The notes: generated by a model from the sequence alone, not told the origin. A stretch of DNA of 64,000 nt from UMGS1975 sp959600905 (GCA_959600905.1 CAUGNO010000002.1:1-64000); one strand, 5' to 3'. Shown: positions 14,340 to 23,091, counted from the stretch's first letter. Numbers and translations: made by a program.

Positions 14340-15440
14340 ATGAAACCAGTGCTCAACGACGTTTTACAAGACCTTTGCACCACCCCCGGCCCCTCGGGGT
14401 TTGAGCGCGACATTGCGCAAAAGGCCAAGGCGTATCTCTCTCCTGTTTCCGACAGCCTCACGGTGGACAATGTCGGCAACGTCATCGCCCGCATCGACGG
14501 CACGGACCCCGCGCTAAAGCCCGTGATGGTCTACGCCCATATGGACAGGGTCGGCATGATCGTATCCTTTGTTACGGAGGATGGCCTTTTGCGCCTACAA
14601 GCCATCGGCGGCGTGCCGGATAAGGTGCTGCCCGGCAGCCGTGTGCTCGTGCGCACCGCCTCCGGCGCTTGGCAGTGCGGCGTGGTGGGCACCAAATGCA
14701 ATCATCTGATGACGGAGGAGGAAAAGCAGCGCGTGCAGCCCATGCGAGAGCTGCTGGTCGATGTGGGCGCAGACAGCGCCGAGCAGGCAAAGGAAATGGG
14801 CTTTGCCATCGGCTGCCCCGTGGTGTATGAGCCGGTGTACCGGCCGCTTTGCGGCCGGCGCGTAGCCGCCACCGCGCTGGATAACTGCGGCTGCGTCGCC
14901 GCTTTGGTCGGCATTGCCCGCCAGCTGTACCAGGCCCGCCCGCAGCGCACCACCTACCTGGCCGCCACCGTGTGGGAGGAATACAACCAGCGCGCCGCCG
15001 CCATGGCCGTGCGCCGCATCAACCCCATTGCCGCCATCAGCATGGATATGCTGCTGGCCGGCGATACGCCAGATGTAAAGGGCGTGTTTGAGGCTTCTGT
15101 GGGCCAAGGCCCGGTGGCTTCGCACTACAACTACAGCGACGGCGCGGACAACGGCACCATCGCCCATCCCGGCCTGTATGCCCTGGCAGAGCGTACCGCG
15201 GCCGCGCATGGCACCGGCCTACAGCATTATGTCTGCTACGCTTCGCTGGGCGATAACGCCTATTCCCAGCTCACCGGCGACGGCCCCGCCTGCATCGAAA
15301 TCGGCGCGCCGGTGCGCTATGCGCACTCCACCACCGAGGTGGCGGATCTGAACGATATCGAAAACCTTTCCCTGCTCGTATCCGAGATGGTGCGGGGGAT
15401 GGATGCTTCCTTTGTGCAGGCCCGCTATACGCTGGATTAA
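14340..15440 (+). CDS. M42-family metallo-aminopeptidase
   Basis: 366 aa from the ATG at 14340 (AAAGGAGG upstream). The M42 layout is visible: TPGPSGFE near the N-terminus, metal ligands in VYAHMDRVGM (His, Asp), ATALDNCG (bridging Asp), VWEEYNQ (the Glu pair), ISMDML (Asp) and YAHSTTE (His). A small dimerisation domain is inserted between the first two motifs. The family forms dodecameric shells that trim peptides. The usual DD in ALDD is DN here. Confidence 0.88.
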   Translation: MKPVLNDVLQDLCTTPGPSGFERDIAQKAKAYLSPVSDSLTVDNVGNVIARIDGTDPALKPVMVYAHMDRVGMIVSFVTEDGLLRLQAIGGVPDKVLPGSRVLVRTASGAWQCGVVGTKCNHLMTEEEKQRVQPMRELLVDVGADSAEQAKEMGFAIGCPVVYEPVYRPLCGRRVAATALDNCGCVAALVGIARQLYQARPQRTTYLAATVWEEYNQRAAAMAVRRINPIAAISMDMLLAGDTPDVKGVFEASVGQGPVASHYNYSDGADNGTIAHPGLYALAERTAAAHGTGLQHYVCYASLGDNAYSQLTGDGPACIEIGAPVRYAHSTTEVADLNDIENLSLLVSEMVRGMDASFVQARYTLD

Positions 15441-15459
15441 AATCCGCCTGCTTGCCCGC

Positions 15460-15493
15460 GGCGCTTTCCGTCTATGGAAGGCGCCCTTTTTTT
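15460..15493. terminator. Terminator between convergent genes
   Basis: GGCGCTTTCC - GTCTAT - GGAAGGCGCC (one wobble pair) followed by a run of eight T residues after two intervening bases; serves the M42 gene on the plus strand. Confidence 0.82.
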
Positions 15494-15495
15494 GG

Positions 15496-16188
15496 CTAAT
15501 ACTGCACCAGGGCGTTCAGCGCCGCCTGCTCGGCCGGGGCGCGCTGGGCATAGCGCAGCGCCGGGTTGGCCGCCGGCTCGCGGCCCCGAAAGCAGAGCGA
15601 GGCGCGGCGGTCCCAAGCTCTTATCATCGCCTGCCAAGAGCGGATAGGCTGTCCGCCTGCCTGCCAGCCCCGGGCCTGGTAATAGGTAGTAAACAGCTCC
15701 GGGTCCACCTCGCTGCCGGATTTTGCCACAAACGCCTTTACCTCCGCCACAGAAGGCTCTGTTGCGCGCGCGCCCTTTGTCTCTTTTTGTTTTTGTTTTT
15801 CTTTTGTTTTTATTTTTAAAAGGGGGGCTGTGCTGCGCTGCGGTTGTGTCTCTGTTTGTGTCTTTGTTTGCGCACCGCCCTGCGGCCCAAATTCGTCCCG
15901 GTACAGGGCCGCAAGATCCTCCAGATGATACCGGCCCGTTTGGCTGCCCCGCCCTGTTTCATAGCAAAGATAGCCCTTTTGCATCAGCTCTGTGCGCGCC
16001 TGGGCCAGCTGGTTGCGCGAAAGCCCCGTCATCCCCTGCAAAAGCAGGCCGGAAACGGAAAACCACGCCGCCCAGCGGTAGCGGTTATTCAGCCCCAGCA
16101 GGTTAAAGTATAAACACTGCGCCCTGCTGGAAAGCGCATCCTGCTCCTTTTTGATGAAAAATGCGTTTAGCTGCTCGATATAGTTCAT
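15496..16188 (-). CDS. Chromosomal homologue of the phage replication initiator
   Basis: 230 aa. The N-terminal winged-helix-like domain (MNYIEQLNAFFIKKE, then WFSVSGLLLQGMTGLSRNQL) and the C-terminus (NPALRYAQR...LNALVQY) match the prophage initiator at 840-1640 (NPTLNYAQR...LDSLVQY). The linker is a TQTETQ/KEKQKQKETK low-complexity stretch. No other phage gene is adjacent. It may be a remnant of another element or a domesticated initiator. SD AAGGGGG precedes the ATG. Confidence 0.75.
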   Translation of the reverse strand: MNYIEQLNAFFIKKEQDALSSRAQCLYFNLLGLNNRYRWAAWFSVSGLLLQGMTGLSRNQLAQARTELMQKGYLCYETGRGSQTGRYHLEDLAALYRDEFGPQGGAQTKTQTETQPQRSTAPLLKIKTKEKQKQKETKGARATEPSVAEVKAFVAKSGSEVDPELFTTYYQARGWQAGGQPIRSWQAMIRAWDRRASLCFRGREPAANPALRYAQRAPAEQAALNALVQY

Positions 16189-16353
16189 GCCAAAGCCCCC
16201 TTTGTGTCTTTGTCTTGAGTATGCACCGCCGAAAGGTATCCAAGGGTATCCATTTTGCCGTGCCCGGTTTGTTTTTTTGTGGCTCTTCCTCTGGCCAAGG
16301 GCGGGCTGGCATGCTATTATTTAGGTAATATATTGCGTAAATAGGAGGCTCGC

Positions 16354-16863
16354 ATGATTTCATCGCTGTCCCGTGTCTATGAGCGCACGGAGGAAATGCA
16401 AAAGCGCGGCATTTTTGCCAACCTGTTTTTGCTGCAAAACCGGCTTCAGGCCCTCTTTGACCACGACCCCCGCAACCTTGGCGTTACGCTCAAGCAGTTT
16501 TTGCTGCTCGTGATGGTGCGCCAAGCCGCCTGCCGGCAGGAGGAAACCACGTATACGCACCTGGGCGCGCTTTTGGGCTGTTCGCGGCAAAATGTCAAAA
16601 CCCTGGCCTGCCAGCTGGCCCGCAAACAGCTGGCGGTGCTGCGTCCGCATCCGCGCGATGGGCGCGCCATGTGCGTGGCCCTTTCGCCGGCCGCCGAGCA
16701 GTATTTTGCCAAAAGCGCCGCCTTCCACAGCGAAGTGCTGGATACGCTGTTTGCCTGCTATACCCCCGAAGAGCTTTTGTCCCTCTATCGGCTGATGGCC
16801 AAGCTGCACACCGGCATCCAGGCCCTTTCCGCTCCAAAAAAGGAGGCCGCGCCCCATGCATGA
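16354..16863 (+). CDS. MarR-family transcriptional regulator
   Basis: 169 aa winged-helix repressor. DNA-binding core YTHLGALLGCSRQNVKTLACQ and the wing around PHPRDGRAMCVALS. MarR proteins sense small molecules and usually control a neighbouring gene. It overlaps the flavodoxin gene by 8 nt and therefore very probably regulates it. An AT-rich promoter-like stretch (TATTATTTAGG) lies upstream, and AGGAGG precedes the ATG. Confidence 0.88.
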   Translation: MISSLSRVYERTEEMQKRGIFANLFLLQNRLQALFDHDPRNLGVTLKQFLLLVMVRQAACRQEETTYTHLGALLGCSRQNVKTLACQLARKQLAVLRPHPRDGRAMCVALSPAAEQYFAKSAAFHSEVLDTLFACYTPEELLSLYRLMAKLHTGIQALSAPKKEAAPHA

Positions 16864-17386
16864 GGTTCTTTTGATCTACCGTTCCAAATACGGCGCTGCC
16901 AAAGCCTACGCCGAAATGGCAGCCGGGCGCCTGGGCGGCCTGGCCTGCACGGAACAGCAAGCCACAGAGCAGGCCCTTGGCCAGGCACGGTGCATTGCGC
17001 TGTTCGGCAGCCTGTATGCCGGCGGGCTTTCCATAGCCCCGTTTATGAAAAAGCACGCCGCGCTGCTCAGCCAAAAGCGGGCCGCCGTGTTTGCCGTCGG
17101 CGCTACGCCGCCCGGCCCGGATGTGTTGGAGGCCGTGCGCGCCCGCCTGCCCAAAGCGGTGCAGACGCTGCCGCTGTTTTACGGCCGGGGCGCCTGGGAC
17201 CCCGCGCGTATGACACGGGTGGATCGCACCCTCTGCCGGATGCTGCAAAGATCCGTGGCAAAAAAGCCGGCCGGCACGCTGGCGCCGTGGGAGCAGGCGC
17301 TGCTGGAAGCCGGCCAGGGCGCCGCCAACTGGATAGAGCCCCGCTACCTTGCGCCGCTGCTCTCCTTTCTCCAATCGCAATGCTAG
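16856..17386 (+). CDS. Flavodoxin-domain protein
   Basis: 176 aa. The N-terminal phosphate loop YRSKYGAAKAYAEMAA is the flavodoxin T/SxYGxT-type FMN-binding motif, followed by the second loop IALFGSLYAGGLSI. Size and the FGSxxYxGxxxxxxxF pattern resemble HemG-like menaquinone-dependent oxidoreductases, but protoporphyrinogen oxidase activity is not shown by the sequence. Translationally coupled to the MarR gene. Confidence 0.8.
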   Translation: MHEVLLIYRSKYGAAKAYAEMAAGRLGGLACTEQQATEQALGQARCIALFGSLYAGGLSIAPFMKKHAALLSQKRAAVFAVGATPPGPDVLEAVRARLPKAVQTLPLFYGRGAWDPARMTRVDRTLCRMLQRSVAKKPAGTLAPWEQALLEAGQGAANWIEPRYLAPLLSFLQSQC

Positions 17387-17412
17387 AAAAGCAGCCGTGA
17401 CGGCTGCTTTTT
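17387..17412. terminator. Terminator
   Basis: AAAAGCAGCCG - TGA - CGGCTGCTTTTT; bidirectional between convergent genes. Confidence 0.88.
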
Positions 17413-17415
17413 GCG

Positions 17416-17535
17416 TTAGGCGATGATATCAAACAAAGCCTTGGCCTGCTTTTCCTCGTCCTCGGCGGTAAGGCCGGTAAAGTCCTGCTCTTTGGGCCGC
17501 AGCGCCCTGTATACGTCGTCATAGGTATCTGGCAT
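17416..17535 (-). CDS. 39-aa hypothetical protein
   Basis: Short acidic protein beginning MPDTYDDVYRALRPKEQDFT with GGGAGGTG upstream at a suitable distance and a terminator directly downstream. It looks like a real small gene; function unknown. Confidence 0.5.
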   Translation of the reverse strand: MPDTYDDVYRALRPKEQDFTGLTAEDEEKQAKALFDIIA

Positions 17536-17674
17536 GTTTTTTTCACCTCCCGGTTTAGTGTAACCAATGAAAATTCCTTTACGCTGCCGTTGACAATTGG
17601 GCAAAATAGGATATAGTGAAGGCAAGAAAATTAGCTTTAACTAACTTATCATTGCCAGGATTGGAGGGCTAAAT

Positions 17675-18466
17675 ATGCATACCGCCGTTTTATGGGCCGC
17701 GGCCGGCACAGGGTTTACCTTTTTGATGACCACGCTGGGCGCCGGCCTGGTATTCTTTTTCCGCAAGCAGTTTTCCGCCGGCCTGCAACGGGTGTTTTTG
17801 GGCTTTGCCGCCGGCGTCATGATCGCCGCGGCCGTTTGGTCGCTTTTGATCCCCGCCATCGACCAGGCCGAGGCCGCCGGGCTTTTGGGCTGGGTGCCGG
17901 CCGCCGGCGGTTTTTTGCTCGGCGTAGGGTTTTTAATCGCGATGGATTCGCTGCTGCCGCATCTGCACATCGGTGCAAAGCAGCCGGAGGGCCTGTCCGC
18001 CCCCTGGAAGCGCACCACGCTTTTGTTCACCGCCGTCACCCTGCACAACATCCCGGAGGGCATGGCGGTGGGCCTGTCCTTTGCCCTGGCGGCCCAGGGG
18101 GGCCAAGCGGCAGGCTATACTGCGGCCATGGCGTTGGCGCTGGGCATCGGCATCCAAAATTTTCCGGAGGGCGCCGCCATCTCGCTGCCGCTGCGCCAGG
18201 AGGGCAAGCCGGTGGGCAGGGCGTTTTGGATGGGCAGCCTATCCGGCGTGGTAGAGCCTGTCTTCGGCGTGCTCACCGTGCTCATCGCAGGCTCCATCCA
18301 GCCGCTGATGCCCTGGCTTTTGTCCTTTGCTGCCGGCGCAATGATCTATGTCGTCGTGGAAGAGCTGATCCCAGAGGCGCATCTGGGCGAACACAGCCAC
18401 GTCGGCACGCTGGGCGTCATTTTCGGCTTTGTCGTCATGATGATTTTGGACGTTGCGCTGGGCTGA
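17675..18466 (+). CDS. ZIP-family metal transporter
   Basis: 263 aa, eight predicted membrane helices. Helix IV carries TLHNIPEGMAVGLSFA and helix V GIQNFPEGAAISLP, the conserved metal-binding His/Glu motifs of ZIP proteins (second motif has Asn-Phe instead of His-Asn). A short cytoplasmic loop has LPHLHIGAKQ. Imports divalent metals such as Zn2+ or Fe2+; the specific metal is unknown. Ends directly at a ~96-bp repeat unit. Confidence 0.9.
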   Translation: MHTAVLWAAAGTGFTFLMTTLGAGLVFFFRKQFSAGLQRVFLGFAAGVMIAAAVWSLLIPAIDQAEAAGLLGWVPAAGGFLLGVGFLIAMDSLLPHLHIGAKQPEGLSAPWKRTTLLFTAVTLHNIPEGMAVGLSFALAAQGGQAAGYTAAMALALGIGIQNFPEGAAISLPLRQEGKPVGRAFWMGSLSGVVEPVFGVLTVLIAGSIQPLMPWLLSFAAGAMIYVVVEELIPEAHLGEHSHVGTLGVIFGFVVMMILDVALG

Positions 18467-18600
18467 CCGCCTAGTAGACGGCGCCATGCCCGGCCCTTTT
18501 ATAGCGGTCGTCAGATTGCCGCCCCAAAAGCAGGCCGCAGCGTTTGGCACGGTTCCCCGGCGTTTTTTTCGTATTCCGGCATGTGCAGGGCCGCCCCTGC
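18467..18600. repeat. Single/partial ~96-bp repeat unit
   Basis: Hairpin CCGCCTAGTAGACGG starts one base after the ZIP stop, followed by CGCCATGCCCGGCC, the same order as in the arrays at 13758 and 24307. One of the hairpin pairs is C-A on this strand (G-U on the other). The 3' part is diverged. Confidence 0.65.
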
Positions 18601-18651
18601 ATATCCTACCCTTGGAGCGCCGCTCCGAATCTTTGCAGGAGGTACCGCATC

Positions 18652-19737
18652 ATGCCGCATATTCGCCATCTTTACCCCGGCGGCAATACGTCGCGCGGGT
18701 TTTACAGCTACTATGACCAGGTCATCCGTCCGGAGGCCGCCACGCGCATCTTTATCCTAAAGGGAGGCCCGGGGGTGGGCAAATCCACCCTGATGCGCCG
18801 CCTGGGCGAAGAGATCGCAGAGCATAGGGACGTGGAGTTTCTGCACTGCTCTTCGGATAATGACAGCTTAGACGGCATCGTCGTGCCCTCTGCCGGCGTC
18901 ATGATGGTAGACGGCACCGCGCCGCACATCGTGGACCCCGTGCTGCCCGGCGCGGTGGACGGCATCGTCAACCTCGGCGAATGCCTAAACCAAACCGCCC
19001 TACACGAAAAGGCCCAGCAGATCTTTGAAACAAACCGCCGCATCTCCTCCCAGTTCCAGCGGGCGTACCGGTATTTGGCTGCCGCCGCCCAGGTGCGCGC
19101 CGATGCCCACGCCCTCTATGCCCAGCATACCGACCGGGCCGCCCTAAACGAGGCGCTCGCGCCGCTTATCAAATCGCTCAAGCTGCCCGCAAAGCCCGCA
19201 GGCCCGGGCAGGGAGCGCAAGCTGTTTGCCGGCGCCGTCACGCCCGGCGGCTGCGTTTGCACGCTGGAATCGCTCAAGGGCACGGAATGCTGGCGTTTGG
19301 CCGGCCCCTGGGCCTTTCCCGCCGAATGGGCGCTGGAGGTCCTTGTGCGCCGCGCGCTGGAAAGCGGCCTGGAGGTGGAAACCTACCACTGCGCCATCGA
19401 CCCGGAACGCATCGAGCACCTATACCTGCCGGAAAAGGGCCTGCTTGTTACCACCGATTCGGACTACCACCGCGTATCGCCGGCCGGCGTGGCCCGCACG
19501 CTGGATTTTGCGCCCCTGATAGACCAGGATGCGCTCATGGAATACCAGCCCGTTTTGCAGCAAAACGCCGCGCTGTTCGCTTCGCTCGTGGACGCCGCCG
19601 TGCAGTCCATCGCTACGGCCAAGCGCTTTCATGATAAGCTGGAGCATTTCTATACCAGCGAAATGGACTATGCGCGCCTGGGCCGCATCACAGACCGCGT
19701 CCGGGCGGAGGTTTTAGCCCTCTGCGGCCTTGCCTAA
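18652..19737 (+). CDS. PRK06851-like P-loop ATPase
   Basis: 361 aa from the ATG at 18652, with AGGAGG at a good distance (a longer frame upstream runs through the repeat and is rejected). N-terminus HLYPGGNTSRGFYSYYDQV, Walker A LKGGPGVGKSTLMRRLG, then a second half with ESLKGTECWRLAGPW. The family has two related NTPase-like halves and is common in spore-forming clostridia; its role is not established. Confidence 0.82.
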   Translation: MPHIRHLYPGGNTSRGFYSYYDQVIRPEAATRIFILKGGPGVGKSTLMRRLGEEIAEHRDVEFLHCSSDNDSLDGIVVPSAGVMMVDGTAPHIVDPVLPGAVDGIVNLGECLNQTALHEKAQQIFETNRRISSQFQRAYRYLAAAAQVRADAHALYAQHTDRAALNEALAPLIKSLKLPAKPAGPGRERKLFAGAVTPGGCVCTLESLKGTECWRLAGPWAFPAEWALEVLVRRALESGLEVETYHCAIDPERIEHLYLPEKGLLVTTDSDYHRVSPAGVARTLDFAPLIDQDALMEYQPVLQQNAALFASLVDAAVQSIATAKRFHDKLEHFYTSEMDYARLGRITDRVRAEVLALCGLA

Positions 19738-19754
19738 GGCCCCTATTTTAAGCA

Positions 19755-19785
19755 AAAACAGCCGTTTTCCGGCTGTTTTGTTTTT
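19755..19785 (+). terminator. Terminator
   Basis: AAAACAGCC - GTTTTCC - GGCTGTTTT then GTTTTT. Confidence 0.85.
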
Positions 19786-19865
19786 CTCTGCCGGGTCTCT
19801 GGCCCTGCCGCCCTCCCTTATGGTATCCTAATGCATGCAAAAGACAAACGAAAGGATGGAACATC

Positions 19866-20285
19866 ATGAAAAACTTCATCTCGCAATTCAAGGCGTTTGC
19901 CCTGCGCGGCAACGTGATGGATATGGCCGTCGGCGTGCTCATCGGCGGCGCGTTTTCCGGCATCGTCACCTCGCTGACGGATAATTTTATCAACCCCATC
20001 TTGCAATTCCTTACCGGGGCCGCCACCTATTCCTGGGCGGAGATTGCCGGGTTTGCGTCGGCGTTTTTATCCGCCGTGGTCAACTTTTTCATCATGGCCC
20101 TGATCCTCTTCTGCCTGATGCGCGCCATGAGCCGCCTCATGGCCATCGGCCGCAAAAAAGAGGAGGAGGCCGCCCCTACCACCAAACCCTGCCCGTTTTG
20201 CTGTACGGAGATCCCCCTGGCTGCCGTGCGCTGCCCGCACTGCACCTCGACGTTGGACGAGCCCGCACAGGGCATCCAGGCCTAG
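19866..20285 (+). CDS. mscL: Large-conductance mechanosensitive channel with zinc-ribbon tail
   Basis: 139 aa. MKNFISQFKAFALRGNVMDMAVGVLIGGAF is (in parts) the MscL N-terminal helix and TM1 pore; TM2 follows in VNFFIMALILFCLMRAM. MscL pentamers open under hypo-osmotic shock. The C-terminus departs from the usual charged helix: CPFCCTEI and CPHCTSTL form a four-cysteine zinc ribbon. AAAGGA lies upstream of ATG. Confidence 0.93.
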   Translation: MKNFISQFKAFALRGNVMDMAVGVLIGGAFSGIVTSLTDNFINPILQFLTGAATYSWAEIAGFASAFLSAVVNFFIMALILFCLMRAMSRLMAIGRKKEEEAAPTTKPCPFCCTEIPLAAVRCPHCTSTLDEPAQGIQA

Positions 20286-20299
20286 CTCTTTTGGCCCGC

Positions 20300-20333
20300 A
20301 AAAAAACAGCCGTTTTCCGGCTGTTTTTTCTTT
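20300..20333. terminator. Bidirectional terminator
   Basis: AAAAAACAGCCG - TTTT - CCGGCTGTTTTTT between convergent mscL and the isomerase-family gene. Confidence 0.88.
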
Positions 20334-21729
20334 ATCCCAGCACGCGCTTTACTGGGCGCATCGGGTCCGGGCTCACCCCGCCCAGATACTTGCATGCCTC
20401 GGACAGGATCTGGCTGTATTGCCCATACGCCCCCGCCACATGGTGGATATACGGGCCAAAGACAATCTTTTCCTCCCAGTCTGCCCAGCAGTCCACCTCC
20501 AGCCAGACATAGTTGCCCTTTTTGGGCGGGCCGTCTACGCCGCGGCCCTCGCCGGAAAACAGCGAGTACCGCCCGTTCATCCCATCCAGCCGCGCAATGG
20601 TGATGGGCCCGTTTTTCAGCTGAAACGCGCCCCGCCCGTGAAACGTGCTCTTGGGCGGCGTATCGGGGTGCGCCAGGCTGGGCGGGTACGGCCCGCAATG
20701 CCAGAGCAGCTCCGTGTTGTCCTTGTTTGGATGGCGGCTGGTGATGTCGGAAAAAAACACCGGCTCTTTGTCCAGCGCAGCCGCCTGCATCATCACCGCC
20801 GTCACCGCGCCCAGCACATCCCCCTCGCAGGCGCAGGGCAGCCCCCGCTGGCAGAGCTGGCCCACGATCTGGCAGCCGGAAATGCCATACCGCTCCGGCA
20901 AGAGCGACCAGCACTCCATCGCCACGCCGTCGATACCGTGCCGCTCCGCCATTTCACACAGCGCCAGCACCAGCGCCGCCTGCCGCCGCTGCCGCTCCCA
21001 GGTCAGGTCCGAAACATCCACCTGCCGGGCAAACGCCTGCATTTCGCGCGTTACCTCGTCCGCCCGCTCCGCCAAGATCCTATCCGCAGCGGCCAGCCAA
21101 GCCGCGCTGCCCCAGGGGTAAACCTCGATGCCAAAGCGGCGCAGCAGCTCGTCCTCGTTATAGATCACGGATAAAAATGCCTGCGGCCGCGTGCCCGCCA
21201 GCAGGATGCGCATCCCGCAGAACCGGCGCACCACGTTGGCCACCGCGCAGAAATCCGCAAACCCGCGCTTTAGCGGCGCATCCTCCACATCGGTATTCAA
21301 AATATAGGAAAACGGCACGCCATACCGCTGCAGCGCCTTGGTGGACGCCAGCGTGCCGCATTGCGTGTCGCGGTCCTTCCCGCCGGGGTAATCCGGGTAC
21401 GGGTCGCGGTTGCCCCAGATCAGCACCGGCACCCCCATGCGCTTTGCCAGCTGGCCTACCACCTCTTCGCAGCCAAAATCGCAGTGCGGCAAAAACAGCG
21501 CGTGCACCCCCGCGCGCTTGAACGCCTTTTCCACCGCCTCCACCTGGTCATGGCGGTACAAAAGCCCTTCGGGCAGCACATCCTCGATGCCCACCAACGC
21601 CACGTTCTCCGGCGTGATATCCGCCATGCGCTGCAAGATCAGCTGCTTTTGCAAAAGCGCCGTCTCCATCCTCGTTGTGCCCCGCTTGATGGGCGCCAGC
21701 CCTATTTTCAGCGGCCCGTTGTCCCTCAT
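20332..21729 (-). CDS. L-fucose/L-arabinose isomerase-family protein
   Basis: 465 aa. I choose the ATG at 21729 because AGGAGG is 8 nt upstream of it and only 2 nt from the ATG at 21735. Fold and motifs resemble the FucI/AraA superfamily: an N-terminal NAD-like alpha/beta domain (ALFLPHCDFGCEEVVGQLA), a middle domain with GVAMECWSLLPERYG and ACEGDVLGAVTAV, where Glu and Asp are metal ligands, and a C-terminal barrel. The substrate is unknown. Confidence 0.78.
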   Translation of the reverse strand: MRDNGPLKIGLAPIKRGTTRMETALLQKQLILQRMADITPENVALVGIEDVLPEGLLYRHDQVEAVEKAFKRAGVHALFLPHCDFGCEEVVGQLAKRMGVPVLIWGNRDPYPDYPGGKDRDTQCGTLASTKALQRYGVPFSYILNTDVEDAPLKRGFADFCAVANVVRRFCGMRILLAGTRPQAFLSVIYNEDELLRRFGIEVYPWGSAAWLAAADRILAERADEVTREMQAFARQVDVSDLTWERQRRQAALVLALCEMAERHGIDGVAMECWSLLPERYGISGCQIVGQLCQRGLPCACEGDVLGAVTAVMMQAAALDKEPVFFSDITSRHPNKDNTELLWHCGPYPPSLAHPDTPPKSTFHGRGAFQLKNGPITIARLDGMNGRYSLFSGEGRGVDGPPKKGNYVWLEVDCWADWEEKIVFGPYIHHVAGAYGQYSQILSEACKYLGGVSPDPMRPVKRVLG

Positions 21730-21839
21730 ATCCATCCCCTCCTGGTTTTGTTTGCCCTATATAGGCATTATACCATCCCTTTGGCCCGGCCGGCCACGGG
21801 TTTGGCCGCGCAGCCCCCATTCCCCCCCAAAAACGTTCA

Positions 21840-21975
21840 AACGAGGCCGGTCTTGGTACCGTCGCCTCGGCGCATCGCATGGTACCGCCGCGCACCCTCC
21901 CTTTCCCCGGGGCCGCGTTTTCGGCAATGCGCTCAAAGATGGGCCGGCCTTGGCACCGCCGCCTCGGCGGATGCA
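21840..21975. repeat. Two diverged ~98-bp repeat units
   Basis: GGCCGGTCTTGGTACCGTCGCC followed by TCGGCG at 21845-21872 recurs 98 bp later as GGCCGGCCTTGGCACCGCCGCC and TCGGCGG (21942-21970). The hairpin CCGCCTCGGCGG and the CCCCGGGG palindrome (about 21905) match the family architecture though the sequence differs from other arrays. Confidence 0.6.
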
Positions 21976-22009
21976 TACGATACAGCAAAACCAAAAGGAG
22001 GCGTTTGCC

Positions 22010-22756
22010 ATGCCCAGAATTTACCTTAGCCCTTCTACCCAGGAATGGAACCTCTACATAAACGGCGGTACAGAGGAGTATTACATGAACCTTGTCGCGG
22101 ACGCGATGGAGCCGTACCTATTGGCCAGCGGCATTTCCTTTACGCGCAATACGCCGGATATGACGGCGGCCTCGTCCATTGCCGCGTCCAACAACGGCGA
22201 TTACGATGCGCATGTATCCCTGCATTCCAACGCCGCGCCCGAAGCGCTGTCCGGCGAACTGCAGGGGCCGGATATCTATTATTACCCCACCAGCGCCAAG
22301 GGAAAGCGGCTGGCAGAGCTCATCGCCCTCAACCTAAAGGCCATCTATCCCAACCCGGACCTGGTGGATATCCGCGCCACCACCACCATCGGCGAAGTGT
22401 GGCGCACCAAAGCGCCCGCCGTATTGATCGAGTTTGCCTATCACGACAACGAAGAGGACGCAAATTGGATCAAGGCCAACATCGAGCCGATGGCGCGCAG
22501 TGTAGTGCTGGCGCTCACAGAGTATTTCGGCCTGCCCTTCGTAGAGCCGACCCCCATCCGCAAGGGCATTGTGCAGGTAAATCCCAACAGCTTTTTATAC
22601 ATCCGTGAAAAGCCTTCCATCTCCGCGCCCGTGGTCACCCTTGCCTACAATGGCGACGAAGTCACCATCTATGGCGAAGCCCAGGGCTGGTATACCGTCG
22701 GCCTGCCGGATGGGCAGCTGGGGTTTGCCAATGCCCGCTATATCCGCCCCGTGTAA
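22010..22756 (+). CDS. N-acetylmuramoyl-L-alanine amidase with SH3 domain
   Basis: 248 aa from the ATG at 22010 (AAAAGGAGG upstream). Residues 1-175 are an Amidase_3 zinc hydrolase: a His is replaced near the start by SPSTQEWN, the second His lies in DAHVSLHSNAAP and the catalytic Glu in VLIEFAYHDNEED. Residues 185-248 are an SH3b domain (NSFLYIREKPSISAPVV). No signal peptide is visible, so it is probably released by lysis or acts in sporulation. Confidence 0.82.
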   Translation: MPRIYLSPSTQEWNLYINGGTEEYYMNLVADAMEPYLLASGISFTRNTPDMTAASSIAASNNGDYDAHVSLHSNAAPEALSGELQGPDIYYYPTSAKGKRLAELIALNLKAIYPNPDLVDIRATTTIGEVWRTKAPAVLIEFAYHDNEEDANWIKANIEPMARSVVLALTEYFGLPFVEPTPIRKGIVQVNPNSFLYIREKPSISAPVVTLAYNGDEVTIYGEAQGWYTVGLPDGQLGFANARYIRPV

Positions 22757-22836
22757 TCTGCACATCTTCGGGCCTGCGGGCATAGGGTATAGCGAAAGGA
22801 AACTTTCGATTTTATACGAAAGAGGAGGAACATTCC

Positions 22837-23082
22837 ATGTTCTTTAATCAACGCTCTTGCTGTTCCCGCTGCTGCCGCCATTGCTGCGGATGCGGCCATA
22901 ATTCCAACCAGATCACCGGCACGGTGACCGGCTACCTGCCCGTCACCGCGTCGTATGCCATGGACCTCTCCGGATACGAGGGCAATGGCTTTGGCTTTAT
23001 CCCCCGCTCTGCCTTTGCAAACGATGTCGACAACGGCGCCGATTGGGATCGTGGATGCGGCTGCTCCGGCCAGATATATTAA
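22837..23082 (+). CDS. Cysteine-rich small protein
   Basis: 81 aa. The first 25 residues hold eight cysteines (MFFNQRSCCSRCCRHCCGCG) and the C-terminus has RGCGCSGQIY. Cysteine clusters at both ends suggest a cross-linked structural protein, for example of a spore coat, but I recognise no family. A GNRA-type hairpin CGAAAG-GAAA-CTTTCG lies at 22793-22808 in its leader. Confidence 0.6.
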   Translation: MFFNQRSCCSRCCRHCCGCGHNSNQITGTVTGYLPVTASYAMDLSGYEGNGFGFIPRSAFANDVDNGADWDRGCGCSGQIY

Positions 23083-23091
23083 ATGTGAGCA

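Noticed and set aside
13799..14343. Pro/Gly/Cys-rich open frames across the repeat array
   Set aside because: They repeat with the DNA period, lack start signals and exist on both strands.
18544..18651. N-terminal extension of the PRK06851-like ATPase
   Set aside because: It reads through repeat sequence; AGGAGG directly precedes the ATG at 18652.
21410..22009. 200-codon N-terminal extension of the amidase
   Set aside because: It runs antisense through the isomerase-family gene and the repeat; the ATG at 22010 has a strong SD and fits the family.
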